From assembly GCF_040812395.1 (NCBI RefSeq), contig NZ_JBFNXH010000005.1, positions 186,001 through 250,000 of the forward strand: a stretch of 64,000 bases of DNA, given 5' to 3'. This stretch comes from Paenibacillus_E sp040812395. GTDB lineage: Bacteria; Bacillota; Bacilli; Paenibacillales; NBRC-103111. The position numbers were made by a program, and so were the translations under genes. The first letter of the stretch is position 1, and the number at the start of each line of letters is the position of its first letter. The notes beneath the pieces are model-generated. The model made no database searches. It had not been told where the DNA came from and was given only the letters and a program-made list of their open reading frames with translations. Below are positions 7,037-15,623 of the stretch, piece after piece.

Positions 7037-7993
7037 CTAAGCTTTGTTTAAACGTTCCAATTGTTCCTCAGTTAAACGGATGTCTAAAGAACCAGTATTT
7101 TCCGATAGTTGTTCGGAACTGCTCACAGCAATGAGCGGAATCGTCGTGGGCGACTTTTGCAGCAGCCAGGCCAGCACGACCTGATTCGGTGTCCCTTCTG
7201 TCTCAGCTGCCACTTCACTCAGAACCCGCAGTCTTGCTTGAGCAGCCCGATCATCGTACTGACTCGGCAAAGTCACGTCCTGCCTCGTATACGCGCCATT
7301 GAGTAAAGGAGAGTAGGCCAGCATCGAAAAGTCTTCCCGGCCCTCACAATAGGTTAACAACTCTTCATCCGCACTGATTTGTATCCCAAAGTCTGCTCCT
7401 GCCCGAGGATGCAAATAAGTATAGCGCTGTTGAATGCAAGCGTAAGAAGACCAGTTATGGACATCACTGATGCCTCGCGCCTCTACTATCCTAGAAAGCG
7501 GATAATTGCTGCATCCGATAGCCCTAACCTTTCCAGTCCGAACCAGTCCATCCAAGACCTCCAACGTCTCTTCTAGCGGAGTGTTCGTATCATCAATATG
7601 CGCATAATACAAATCTATATAGTCTACACCGAGTCGAAGCAGGCTTTCGTCGATTGCTTGTTCGATCGCTTTGCGGCTTAATCCTTCTATATGTTCAAAA
7701 CCGCCGCCAACAAAGGTTGGTTTGGCTCCTACCTTTGTCGCTATAATCATGCGATCCCGGTTCCCGCGTTCCTTCATCCACTGCCCAAGCAGAGACTCGC
7801 TCTCCCCGCCAACGCAGCCCTCGTTCCAGAAAGCGTAGTTGTTGGAAGTATCCAAAAAAGTGCCACCCGCTTCTTGATACTCATCCAGCAACCTATACGA
7901 TGTCACTTTATCTGTTCTGGAGCCGAAATTCAAACATCCTAAAGCTAACGCGCTGACTTGTATGCCTGTTGCACCTATAGATAATTTCTGCAA
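7037..7993 (-). CDS. Aldo/keto reductase
   Basis: A 318-residue NADPH-dependent AKR with a (beta/alpha)8 barrel. The catalytic tetrad is visible in order: Asp and Tyr in FLDTSNNYAFW, Lys in IATKVG and His in YYAHIDD. The C-terminal cofactor segment is IPLIAVSSSEQLSEN. An upstream TTG at 8014 would extend the frame, but the AAGGAGGAG ribosome binding site lies inside that extension and serves the TTG at 7993. The MerR gene is 62 bp upstream on the same strand, so the two form an operon. AKRs controlled by MerR/AdhR-type regulators often detoxify reactive aldehydes; that role here is inference. Confidence 0.88.
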   Translation of the reverse strand: MQKLSIGATGIQVSALALGCLNFGSRTDKVTSYRLLDEYQEAGGTFLDTSNNYAFWNEGCVGGESESLLGQWMKERGNRDRMIIATKVGAKPTFVGGGFEHIEGLSRKAIEQAIDESLLRLGVDYIDLYYAHIDDTNTPLEETLEVLDGLVRTGKVRAIGCSNYPLSRIVEARGISDVHNWSSYACIQQRYTYLHPRAGADFGIQISADEELLTYCEGREDFSMLAYSPLLNGAYTRQDVTLPSQYDDRAAQARLRVLSEVAAETEGTPNQVVLAWLLQKSPTTIPLIAVSSSEQLSENTGSLDIRLTEEQLERLNKA

Positions 7994-8055
7994 AAGACGC
8001 TCCTCCTTCAACAATCAGAAAATGAGCACATACCCTCAGGCACCCTCATCCAATC

Positions 8056-8433
8056 TTAAATCTGGCCTGCTTCCCAAGACCTGTAATACGTGATCTTTCC
8101 CTGAAGCACGCTTAGCGTGTCCTGGAGTTCCTTGACCTGCGCCTGCAGCTTTTGCTCATGCTCCTCCAGCAGCGCCCGCCGTTGTCCGATACCGGCATCT
8201 CCTAGACGCATCATATCCGCGAATCGTTGCATTTCAGCAATCGGCATTCCGGTAGAGCGCAGTCGAGTAAGCAAAATAATCCATTCAATATCTTTCCCAT
8301 GATAGGAACGATGCCCGTTCACTGCACGTGGGATCGGCTCCATGAGACCGATTTTTTCATAATATCGTAGTGTGTGTACGCTAAGTCCCGTTCTAGCTGC
8401 AACCTGTTGAATCGTTAATTCCATTGAAATCAT
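8056..8433 (-). CDS. MerR family transcriptional regulator
   Basis: A 125-residue MerR protein. The N-terminal winged helix-turn-helix contains TIQQVAARTGLSVHTLRYYE, followed by the RSYHGKDIEWIILLTRLR wing and linker. A long dimerisation helix (LLEEHEQKLQAQVKELQDTL) follows. There is no conserved Cys set for metal binding; this is the AdhR/YfmP-like short type. The start ATG at 8433 is preceded by GAGGAGG. It precedes the aldo-keto reductase gene in an operon whose promoter (8456-8486) has the 19-bp spacer typical of MerR-activated promoters. Confidence 0.9.
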   Translation of the reverse strand: MISMELTIQQVAARTGLSVHTLRYYEKIGLMEPIPRAVNGHRSYHGKDIEWIILLTRLRSTGMPIAEMQRFADMMRLGDAGIGQRRALLEEHEQKLQAQVKELQDTLSVLQGKITYYRSWEAGQI

Positions 8434-8455
8434 GAAGAGGCCTCCTCGTTGATTT

Positions 8456-8486
8456 AGTTTACAAGCTAGAGCGCGCTCGAAGTCAA
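8456..8486 (-). promoter_or_regulatory. MerR-type promoter with 19-bp spacer and dyad operator
   Basis: On the minus strand TTGACT (-35, 8486-8481) is separated by exactly 19 bp from TAAACT (-10, 8461-8456). The spacer contains the perfect palindrome GAGCGCGCTC. Overlong spacers with a central dyad are the hallmark of promoters that MerR proteins untwist to activate, so the operon is probably autoregulated. Confidence 0.85.
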
Positions 8487-8741
8487 CCCTTAATATCCCA
8501 AGCTTTCGATAAATTGTACTGCCGTTAGGAAAGACTCTATTTCAAATTAATCAACTTCATTATTTTTACGATCGGCGAAGCAGCTCATATAAACCTAAGA
8601 GTCCATGTGGCCCTAGATACTAAAGATCTGGGCAAACACATTGACGAGTTATTAGATATACTGCGATCATTTACAAATAATCCTGAAAATATCTTGTAAG
8701 ATTTCCTAGCAGATTATTGAACTCTGATATGTAGTGGGTGC
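8487..8741. other. Intergenic region with a possible 3' gene remnant
   Basis: No complete gene. On the plus strand an open frame from about 8517 to the TAA near 8700 encodes a plausible protein tail containing VHVALDTKDLGKHIDELL. It lacks a start codon with a ribosome binding site and is preceded by a TAG, so it may be the end of a lost gene. I cannot identify it. Confidence 0.3.
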
Positions 8742-9773
8742 CTATTCCATTTCAATTTCAATTGTACTTTGATCAATAGGATCCTGAAAAATAATGTCCT
8801 TCAGCGATTCTTTTTCATTTATTAAAATGCCAATGGAGATGGCTTTATAAACCGAGTTCTCTATATACTCAGGACCTCCTGTTAGAAAAATGTCTTTCGA
8901 ATCAGGGTGGTTCCCCTCTTTCGTAGTCACTTCCTTCAGTATTGATAAGGTCGGCCAGGTAGTTTGCGTTTCTCCCTCCTTCGGTAGCTTGATCATTACA
9001 TTTATCCGCAGTTCTATCAACCTCTTCCCTTTCGGAGGAATTCTTGGTGTTCTTCCAACAGATTGAGGTTTATACATAACGGAAATTCCCATATTAGGAA
9101 GATCGAACATATTAGTTCTGGATGCTATGGAGCCATGCATATGATAGGGACCCGGGATCCCGTAATATTTAGGAATGGATGGGTTCTCTTCTTCCTCGTC
9201 AGCACAATTTTGGAAATTGCGAGTTGGCAGCTTTTCTATCAAAATTTTGAGAAATTGTACGGCTTCAGCTCTGGTTAACCCGCTCTCTTTGTCAAAACCA
9301 TCAAGCGTCTTTGCTTTTTTCCCGCTTGAAATCCCCCTATCGTAAAGATAGGCAATGGATCCATCTACAGAGTAATGAAAACCAAATGTTCCGGTAATCA
9401 ACTGGGCAGCTTGTCCCCGAGTGATGGGTTTGGTTCTCTCATTCATATCTGATTGAATCACCATATGAAGCTGAGCTGCCGACTGGTAATAGCGATCTGA
9501 CCAGGTAGCGCCTTTTATATCCTCATTCATAGTATCTTGGTCTTTCGGGTTGGTTCGAATAAATAAAGCGAGAAACTCTTCTTGAGAGATTAATTCGTCC
9601 GGACGAAAGCTTCCATCCTCGTATCCTTGAACCATTTTCAGATTCGTTGCCCAATTTATCGACTCTTTCGCCCAATGACCCTCTACATCTCCGAAGTCTG
9701 AAGCTTCTACTGTTGTTGAAGCAACAGGTATACATAGAGCCAACGCCAATAATGAAAAAATTGCTTTTTTCAT
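8742..9773 (-). CDS. S-layer homology (SLH) domain surface protein
   Basis: A 343-residue secreted protein. The signal peptide is KKAIFSLLALALCIPVA with cleavage expected near AST/VEA. Three SLH-like repeats follow: residues ~27-75 (FGDVEGHWAKESINWA), ~88-135 and ~140-190 (GLTRAEAVQFLKIL). These should bind pyruvylated secondary cell-wall polymer and anchor the protein on the cell surface. The remaining ~150 C-terminal residues match no domain I know. The start ATG at 9773 has AAGGAGG seven bases upstream. It appears monocistronic; no clear terminator was found after the stop. Confidence 0.88.
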   Translation of the reverse strand: MKKAIFSLLALALCIPVASTTVEASDFGDVEGHWAKESINWATNLKMVQGYEDGSFRPDELISQEEFLALFIRTNPKDQDTMNEDIKGATWSDRYYQSAAQLHMVIQSDMNERTKPITRGQAAQLITGTFGFHYSVDGSIAYLYDRGISSGKKAKTLDGFDKESGLTRAEAVQFLKILIEKLPTRNFQNCADEEEENPSIPKYYGIPGPYHMHGSIASRTNMFDLPNMGISVMYKPQSVGRTPRIPPKGKRLIELRINVMIKLPKEGETQTTWPTLSILKEVTTKEGNHPDSKDIFLTGGPEYIENSVYKAISIGILINEKESLKDIIFQDPIDQSTIEIEME

Positions 9774-10075
9774 GATCATCCTCCTTGTAATTTCCGCAGA
9801 AGTTACATATATTTGCATTGCAATTCCGAATCTTGTCATGTCTTCCTAGCATGCGCATCTACCAGGAAGCAACAGAATCTCGGGAAAAAGCCAAACAGGC
9901 CTGACCCTTGATAATCCTATCCATTTCGTCAAATCCGTCTATCAACAACTACCTGATTGCTTCTCCAGAAACGCGCGAATGGATGAATCCAAACACAGCC
10001 CGATGGCATGGCTGTATGCGTCGCGAGCCTCCTCCCTCTTCGCATCCGTTTGAATAGTGGTAGGAGTTATGTTTA
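9774..10075. other. Intergenic region, promoter side of the SLH gene
   Basis: About 300 bp between the SLH gene start and the end of the sigma-like pseudogene. A short minus-strand ORF of 66 residues (9942-10142) overlaps the pseudogene in another frame and lacks a ribosome binding site. I see no convincing feature beyond the likely SLH promoter. Confidence 0.4.
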
Positions 10076-10651
10076 TTATACCAGTTCGAAAGCGTGCTGC
10101 TTGAAGGAGGAGAAAAGTTTCAATGCGATTTGGTGTACACAAAGAAATAGGCTGTTCTTTATATCCTCAGATACTTTCTTTTGAGCTCGGTTAACTAGCT
10201 TGGAGACACTACCCTTGGTAATATTTAACAATTATACAATTTCCGAGTGGGAAAAGCATTCTCCATGAGCCAATAAGTAACATTGCTTTTCCATTTCACT
10301 TGATCTGGATAGAACATCTTGGATCTGAAACTTTTGATAATCAGTTAACGTCGATGGACTTGCTGATCGGGTATTTCTAACAAAGCCTTGTATTCTCAGA
10401 GGATCGACTAACTTTTCCCGTTGATACCCAGCTCTGCGCTCTATTCCTCGCTTGCTTCAGGGGCGTCTGCCTGTATGCATCCACTCAATTACAAAACTTA
10501 CATCGGAAAGCATTTCAGTATTCGTATCACTATCGGCTTTGTTTTTCTCTTGATCTGCCTTCTCCCTTGCTCGCTGCAGCGCACGGTAAGTGCCTCGATA
10601 CGAAAGCTTTAAATCTCGGATGCTCTTAAGCCATAGAGTCATATCCTCCAT
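10076..10651 (-). pseudogene. Phage-type sigma-70-like regulator, two in-frame stops
   Basis: Read in one frame from ATG 10651 to TAA 10078-10076, this gives a ~190-residue protein. It starts MEDMTLWLKSIRDLKLSYRG, contains IEWMHTGRRP then SKRGIERRAGYQREKL, and ends in a sigma-70 region-4-like helix-turn-helix (EKQCYLLAHGECFSHSEIV then LLNITKGSVSKLVNRAQKK). This is the ArpU/Xpf-like regulator found in Firmicute prophages. Two stops break it: a TGA directly after GRRP (probably from GGA, Gly) and a TAA after SEIV (probably from CAA, Gln). The rest of the frame is conserved without indels, which suggests recent inactivation. It overlaps the upstream small gene by one base. Confidence 0.85.
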
Positions 10652-10875
10652 TATTCAACGCACCTCATGATTTCAGCTTTAACTTTATTAAAAGTCTCGA
10701 TCATTTCAGCATTTTCGTTTTTTTGTAATTCTTCTTCGTTCTCGATCCCATATACATGACACAATAATAAAATTTCTTCTTCTGCTTGCCGCAGCGTTGG
10801 CTCCATGTCTTGAGCAAGGACAAAAAATCTACTAAGAGAAGCGAAAGCTTCGAAACTAGCTGATGGTTTAACCAA
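10651..10875 (-). CDS. Small hypothetical protein upstream of the sigma-like pseudogene
   Basis: A 74-residue acidic helical protein with no signal peptide or membrane helix and no family I recognise. The start is TTG at 10875 with an ideal AAGGAGGA ribosome binding site. Its stop codon overlaps the ATG of the sigma-like pseudogene (TAATG), so the two were translationally coupled. They probably came from the same mobile element and this gene may now be a relic. Confidence 0.6.
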   Translation of the reverse strand: MVKPSASFEAFASLSRFFVLAQDMEPTLRQAEEEILLLCHVYGIENEEELQKNENAEMIETFNKVKAEIMRCVE

Positions 10876-11052
10876 TTCTTTCCTCCTTCCTTTCTACATA
10901 CCGACTACTTGCTTAGGTATCACAATATTCAAACCGTGCATTCTACCTACATTAACAATGGTATAAAAATTTTCACAAACACTTTAAACTCTATTAATTT
11001 ACTTTGTGATATACTGAATTTGTAAACATTTTCCTTATAAGGAGTGATTTTC

Positions 11053-11403
11053 ATGCGTAACACATTTAAAATTTTTTTAAGTTCTGCCTTACTGTTTACC
11101 CTAGTGGCTGGCTCAGCCTCAGCTGCAGTAGTCTCAACACCCCCGAAGAACCTCCTCCAAACTGCTTCAACTAATGAAATCCAGGAAATCAGCATGAAGG
11201 TAGGCGAAGAAAAATATGTGTATTTTTACTATACCTATTTATCATCCGGTTATGGTGTAGTGAGTGTGCAACAAGCATACTATGAACCAATGCGTGTACC
11301 TAAGTATAGAATCACAGCCTTAAAACCTGGTGATGCTGTCGTTAAATACTATAATGCTAGCATAAGTGGTACGGTCACCTTAAATATTCACGTAACTGAA
11401 TAA
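11053..11403 (+). CDS. Small secreted protein with an Ig-like (BIG2-type) fold
   Basis: A 116-residue protein with a clear signal peptide (RNTFKIFLSSALLFTLVAGS, then ASA cleavage). The mature part has a beta-rich pattern ending YRITALKPGDAVVKYYN then GTVTLNIHV, which resembles bacterial Ig-like group 2 or pilus/CpaC-type N-terminal domains; the match is by pattern only. ATG 11053 has AAGGAG eight bases upstream, so the in-frame GTG at 11044 is not used. A possible promoter lies at ~11000-11025 (TATACT). A terminator follows at 11447-11474. Monocistronic. Confidence 0.75.
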   Translation: MRNTFKIFLSSALLFTLVAGSASAAVVSTPPKNLLQTASTNEIQEISMKVGEEKYVYFYYTYLSSGYGVVSVQQAYYEPMRVPKYRITALKPGDAVVKYYNASISGTVTLNIHVTE

Positions 11404-11446
11404 TCAATATTGTTGAGTCGTATGATGTACCTTTGCTTTATGTTTA

Positions 11447-11474
11447 GCCCCCCCCAATTAGGCGGGGCCTTTTG
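11447..11474 (+). terminator. Terminator of the small secreted protein gene
   Basis: A C-rich strand (GCCCC...) pairs with GGCGGGGC around AATTA, followed by CTTTTG. Confidence 0.8.
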
Positions 11475-11615
11475 ATATGTTCCTCGATATTCAGACCTGT
11501 CCATAAATCTCCGAACGCCAGCTTCGCACATAAAGTTCTTCGTGAGTCCCCGTAGAGGTGCGCCTGGTCGCTACATTGAGGTGAAGATAACTGACTTCAA
11601 ATTCAATAGATAAAC

Positions 11616-11650
11616 AAAAAACCCACCTTAGCATAATTGCTTTGGTAGGC
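11616..11650 (-). terminator. Terminator of the gcvH-yuiH operon
   Basis: On the minus strand CCTACC pairs with GGTGGG and AGCA with TGCT, followed by TTTTTTG, just downstream of the YuiH stop. Confidence 0.8.
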
Positions 11651-11658
11651 TTAATTCA

Positions 11659-12252
11659 CTAATCAAAATCATATCTTTGAGATTGCCACGGATCGCCGTA
11701 CATATGATACCCGTTCCGCTCCCAAAAGCCCGGCTTATCCTTCGGCATCAGCTCAATGCCGCGCAGCCATTTCGCGCTTTTCCAAAAGTACAGATGCGGA
11801 ACGACCATCCGCACAGGAGCCCCGTGATCCGGTGTCAGCAGTTGGCCGTTGTGCCTAATCCCGAAGAAAGACGAATCACGGAGAAAATCCTCCAGCGGCA
11901 GGTTTGTCGTCCAGCCATGCTCCGCATGCAGCATGACGTGCGTAGCCTCCGGTTTCATGTTGACCTTGCTCATGATTTCGGAAACCGCAATGCCTTCCCA
12001 TACATTATCCAGTTTGGACCATGTGGTTACGCAGTGAATATCATTCCCGTACTCTTTTCGCGGAAGCGCCATAAAATCTTTATACGTAATGGTAAATTCC
12101 TCTTCGACAAGCCCGAATACGTGCAAATTCCATTTGCTCATGTCGTTATAATAAGGCACGGACCCATAGTGGAGCACAGGCCAGCCTTGCGTTAGCGTTT
12201 GCCCGGGGGGAATGCGTTCTTCCTGTCCCTGCGGCTTTTGCCCAAAGAGCAT
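11659..12252 (-). CDS. yuiH: YuiH-type sulfite oxidase-like molybdopterin oxidoreductase
   Basis: A 197-residue protein consisting only of the sulfite-oxidase molybdopterin-binding fold. Cys74 in DIHCVTTWSKLD is the expected molybdenum ligand; LTPDHGAPVRMVVPHLYFWKS is the other family signature. There is no signal peptide or twin-Arg motif, so it should be cytoplasmic, unlike YedY. The physiological substrate of this family is not established. The ATG has a GGGGGG-type ribosome binding site. It starts 30 bp after gcvH on the same strand and shares its terminator, so the two are co-transcribed. Confidence 0.88.
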   Translation of the reverse strand: MLFGQKPQGQEERIPPGQTLTQGWPVLHYGSVPYYNDMSKWNLHVFGLVEEEFTITYKDFMALPRKEYGNDIHCVTTWSKLDNVWEGIAVSEIMSKVNMKPEATHVMLHAEHGWTTNLPLEDFLRDSSFFGIRHNGQLLTPDHGAPVRMVVPHLYFWKSAKWLRGIELMPKDKPGFWERNGYHMYGDPWQSQRYDFD

Positions 12253-12282
12253 AAAAAAACACCCCCCAGTTCCTACACTCTA

Positions 12283-12672
12283 TTAATCGTTACCGATGTA
12301 TGCTTCATACTCAGCTGCTGTTAACAAGCCTTCCAAGGCATCAGCGCCACTTACTTCAACTTCTACCATCCAGCCTTCGCCGAATGGAGCACTGTTCACA
12401 AGCTCAGGTGAGCTTTCAAGCGCGCCATTGACTGCCGTGACTTTACCCGATACCGGAGAGAAAATATCCGAAACCGTTTTGACTGATTCCACACTGCCGA
12501 TGCTGTCGTCTGCTGTGACGGTTGCTCCAATTTTCGGAAGCTCGACGAACACAATATCCCCCAGTTGATCCTGGGCAAAATCCGTAATGCCTATGCGTAA
12601 GATGGTATCCGACAGTTTTTCAACCCATTCATGCTCTTTCGTATAAAACAAATTGCTTTGTACTTGACTCAT
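12283..12672 (-). CDS. gcvH: Glycine cleavage system H protein
   Basis: A 129-residue lipoyl carrier of the glycine cleavage complex, shuttling the aminomethyl group from P- to T-protein. Lipoylation Lys65 sits in the canonical VESVKTVSD turn. The length is standard. Start ATG with CGAGGTG upstream. The gene is divergent from gcvT-gcvPA-gcvPB and so lies outside the glycine riboswitch transcript; its own control must come from the ~170-bp region between 12672 and the riboswitch. A second, non-lipoylatable GcvH-like protein is encoded at 53913-54311. Confidence 0.96.
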   Translation of the reverse strand: MSQVQSNLFYTKEHEWVEKLSDTILRIGITDFAQDQLGDIVFVELPKIGATVTADDSIGSVESVKTVSDIFSPVSGKVTAVNGALESSPELVNSAPFGEGWMVEVEVSGADALEGLLTAAEYEAYIGND

Positions 12673-12842
12673 CGCTTCACACCTCGTTTACTAGCAAATT
12701 TTGCTTTTAGCTTAATCCAACAGAAACATGAAAGTCAAGACGAATACAACCTTATCCATGCAAAAGTTATCGTTGACAATATGTACCAATGTCGGCACAT
12801 AATAAGGTTAGCGAAAATAACTTAATATTAGCGAATGATGAT

Positions 12843-13040
12843 ATAGGGAGAGACCGCATGCAAGATCGCGGCGCCGAAGGAGTAAGCCCATCAGCGGTGA
12901 ATCTCTCAGGCAAAAGGACCTGTATCGGACGCATCTCTGGAGAGCTTCGGACCGCCGCGAATCGCGGAGCCGGACACCAAAGGGGAAACTTGCTGGACAC
13001 GCTGTGTTCGCGAGGCAACTCTCAGGTACAAAGGACAGAG
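12843..13040 (+). promoter_or_regulatory. Tandem glycine riboswitch
   Basis: Two type-matched glycine aptamers follow each other. Aptamer 1 (~12846-12941) contains GGAGAGACCG, GCGCCGAAGGAG and CTCTCAGGCAAAAGGACC. Aptamer 2 (~12935-13040) contains GAGCCGGACACCAAAGGGG and CAACTCTCAGGTACAAAGGAC. The P1 helix of aptamer 2 (CTCTG 12935-12939 with CAGAG 13036-13040) shares its 3' GAG with the 5' arm of the following terminator. Glycine binding should therefore prevent termination: an ON switch for glycine breakdown. Confidence 0.97.
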
Positions 13041-13084
13041 CAAAAAGTATGATTTTGTGTTGCATACTTTTTGCTCTTTTTTTA
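13037..13084 (+). terminator. Riboswitch expression-platform terminator
   Basis: GAGCAAAAAGTATG pairs perfectly with CATACTTTTTGCTC around a ~10-nt loop, followed by seven or more T. Confidence 0.95.
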
Positions 13085-13141
13085 CATTTTGGGCAAAATA
13101 AGCCCAGATCAACCATTCGGTTTGGAAGCGAGGCGACAAGC

Positions 13142-14236
13142 ATGCTGAAACGAACACCGCTCTTTCCCATTTATGCGGAGCACGGAGCGCGAGTCATTGA
13201 TTTTGGAGGCTGGGAGCTGCCTGTTCAGTTCGCCGGCATTCAAAAAGAGCACGATGCCGTCAGGCAGCAAGTCGGGCTCTTCGATGTATCCCACATGGGT
13301 GAAGTCCAGGTGCAGGGCACTGACGCCCTCTCCTATTTGCAAAACATGACGACGAACGATGTAGCTAAGCTGGAAGTCGGCCAATGCCAGTACAGTCTCA
13401 TGTGTTATCCAAATGGCGGCGTTGTAGACGACCTGCTCGTCTATAAGCTGGAGAACGAAAAGTATATGCTGGTCATTAATGCTTCAAACATCGACAAAGA
13501 CATAGAATGGCTGCGCCAGCACCTCGCGGGGAATGTCCAGCTGACGAACATTTCAGACGAAACGGCCATGCTTGCCATCCAAGGTCCCCATGCCGTGCAG
13601 ATTTTAAGCGCCGTTACGGACACCCCCATTGCGCAATCGTTAAAACCGTTTCACTTTCTACAAAACGTGAACGTCTCCGGCGTTAAAGCGCTCGTATCGC
13701 GCACAGGCTACACGGGAGAGGACGGCTTCGAACTGTATGTCGACCAGGCCGACGCTGTTCAGCTGTGGAAGCTGCTCCTCGAAGCTGGCCAAGCTTACGG
13801 CTTGGTGCCAGCTGGCTTAGGCGCTCGCGATACCCTTCGCTTTGAGGCGCGGCTCCCTCTTTACGGGCAAGAGCTCACGAAGGACATTACGCCGCTGGAA
13901 GCCGGTCTCTCCTTTTTCGTGAAACTGGATAAAGGAGCATTCATTGGCCGTGAAGTTATGGCCGGGCAAAAAGCTAACGGCACGCCTCGCAAGCTCGTCG
14001 GCATCGAAATGGCAGAACGCGGCATCCCGCGCCCACATTACGCTGTTTTTGCGGGAGATCATCAGATCGGTGAAGTGACGACTGGCACCCAATCTCCTAC
14101 GTTTAAAACGAATATTGGTTTGGCTTTGATCGATTCCGCCTACAGCGCGATTGGCACTGAGGTGAATGTTGAAATCAGAGGGGCTCAGGTGAAGGCGAAA
14201 GTCGTTGCCACCCCTTTTTATAAAAGAAAACCATAA
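13142..14236 (+). CDS. gcvT: Glycine cleavage system T protein (aminomethyltransferase)
   Basis: A 364-residue folate-dependent protein that takes the aminomethyl group from lipoyl-GcvH, forming 5,10-methylene-tetrahydrofolate and ammonia. Family motifs include YAEHGARVIDFGGWELPVQF near the N-terminus, the LFDVSHMGEV stretch and YTGEDGFELY. A longer frame begins at 13004, but that part lies in the riboswitch terminator. ATG 13142 has GCGAGGCGA eight bases upstream and gives the usual length. It is the first gene of the riboswitch-controlled operon, 31 bp before gcvPA. Confidence 0.96.
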   Translation: MLKRTPLFPIYAEHGARVIDFGGWELPVQFAGIQKEHDAVRQQVGLFDVSHMGEVQVQGTDALSYLQNMTTNDVAKLEVGQCQYSLMCYPNGGVVDDLLVYKLENEKYMLVINASNIDKDIEWLRQHLAGNVQLTNISDETAMLAIQGPHAVQILSAVTDTPIAQSLKPFHFLQNVNVSGVKALVSRTGYTGEDGFELYVDQADAVQLWKLLLEAGQAYGLVPAGLGARDTLRFEARLPLYGQELTKDITPLEAGLSFFVKLDKGAFIGREVMAGQKANGTPRKLVGIEMAERGIPRPHYAVFAGDHQIGEVTTGTQSPTFKTNIGLALIDSAYSAIGTEVNVEIRGAQVKAKVVATPFYKRKP

Positions 14237-14267
14237 CCGTTTGGGCTGAGAGGAGCTTACCACTACG

Positions 14268-15623
14268 ATGAAACATCGCTACTTACCGATTACCGAGCAG
14301 GATCAGAAAGAGATGTTGACGACGATTGGCATCACGTCCATCGACGAGATGTTTCAGGATATTCCGCAGCAGGTACGCTTTCAGGGTGAACTCGACGTGT
14401 CTGCGGCACTGGATGAGCAAAGCCTGCTTCGCTACATGCGCGGTCTGGCGGGCCGCAACGCCGACTTCGACCGCTATGCCAGCTTCCTGGGCGCTGGCAT
14501 CTACGATCATCACCTTCCGGTGGTGATCAATCATGTCATCTCACGTTCGGAATTCTACACGGCGTACACGCCCTACCAACCGGAAATCAGCCAGGGCGAG
14601 CTGCAGGCGATTTTCGAATTTCAATCGTACATCTGCGAGCTGACCGGCATGGCCGTAGCGAACGCCTCGATGTACGACGGCGCAACGGCGCTGGCCGAAG
14701 CCGGCGCCCTGGCCAGCGGCGCGACGAAGCGCAGCCGCCTGCTCGTATCGCGCGCGGTGCACCCTGAAGCGCGCGCCATCCTGCGCACAACCGCCCGCGG
14801 GCTGAACTTGGACGTAGTCGAGATCGCCCTCACGCCAGCTGGCGTAACGGATCTGGACGACCTCGCGTCCAAGCTCAGCGGCGACACCGCAGCCGTTATC
14901 GTCCAATCGCCGAATTTTTTCGGCTGTTTGGAGGACGTCGGCGCTGTGGAGCCGCTCGCGCACGGCGCGGGCGCGCTGCTTGTCGTGAGCGCAAATCCGC
15001 TCACGCTGGGCTTGCTGGAGGCGCCGGGGAAGCTGGGCGCTGACATCGTGGTCGGCGACTGCCAGCCGCTCGGCATCCCCGCTTCGCTCGGCGGGCCGAC
15101 GTGCGGCTACTTCGCTGTCGCGGAAAGCTGGATGCGCCGCATGCCTGGGCGCATCGTCGGACAAACCGTAGACCGCGAGGGCAAGCGCGGTTTCGTCCTT
15201 ACGCTGCAAGCGCGGGAGCAGCATATCAGACGTGAGAAAGCCACGTCGAACATCTGCTCCAACCAGGCGCTTCTCGCGCTCTGCGCCTCCGTGTACTTGT
15301 CCACGATGGGCAAGCAAGGCATCCAGGACGTGGGCAAGCTGAACGTCCAGAAAGCCCACTACGCGGCAAACCGCCTCGCCGCGTCAGGCAAGCTGAAGCT
15401 CCCATTCAGCGGCAGCTTCTTCAATGAATTTGCCGTCAAGCTTCCTGACGGCACGAACATGCAGGAGCTTGGCCGCAAGCTCCTTGAGCGCCACATCATC
15501 GGCGGCTACGACCTCGGCCGCGATTACCCCGAGCTCGCCGGCCACATGCTGATTGCCGTCACCGAGCAAAGAACCCGCGAAGATATCGATACCTTTGCCA
15601 CTGCATTGGAGGAGTTCGTATGA
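14268..15623 (+). CDS. gcvPA: Glycine dehydrogenase (decarboxylating) subunit 1
   Basis: A 451-residue N-terminal half of P-protein, starting MKHRYLPITEQDQKEML, typical for split P-proteins of Firmicutes. Motifs include FLGAGIYDHHLP, YTPYQPEISQGELQAIFEFQ and GQTVDREGKRGFVLTLQAREQHIRREKA (quoted in parts: GQTVDREGKRGFVL, then TLQAREQHIR). It forms the heteromeric P-protein with GcvPB. Start ATG with GAGAGGAG upstream. The last four bases overlap the gcvPB start (ATGA). GC content is conspicuously high in the central 900 bp compared with flanking genes. Confidence 0.96.
   Translation: MKHRYLPITEQDQKEMLTTIGITSIDEMFQDIPQQVRFQGELDVSAALDEQSLLRYMRGLAGRNADFDRYASFLGAGIYDHHLPVVINHVISRSEFYTAYTPYQPEISQGELQAIFEFQSYICELTGMAVANASMYDGATALAEAGALASGATKRSRLLVSRAVHPEARAILRTTARGLNLDVVEIALTPAGVTDLDDLASKLSGDTAAVIVQSPNFFGCLEDVGAVEPLAHGAGALLVVSANPLTLGLLEAPGKLGADIVVGDCQPLGIPASLGGPTCGYFAVAESWMRRMPGRIVGQTVDREGKRGFVLTLQAREQHIRREKATSNICSNQALLALCASVYLSTMGKQGIQDVGKLNVQKAHYAANRLAASGKLKLPFSGSFFNEFAVKLPDGTNMQELGRKLLERHIIGGYDLGRDYPELAGHMLIAVTEQRTREDIDTFATALEEFV

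Noticed and set aside
9942..10142. 66-residue minus-strand ORF
   Set aside because: Overlaps the sigma-like pseudogene in a different frame; the pseudogene frame shows the conserved protein.
14541..15359. 272-residue minus-strand ORF
   Set aside because: Antisense shadow of gcvPA in its GC-rich part; gcvPA motifs are in the opposite frame.
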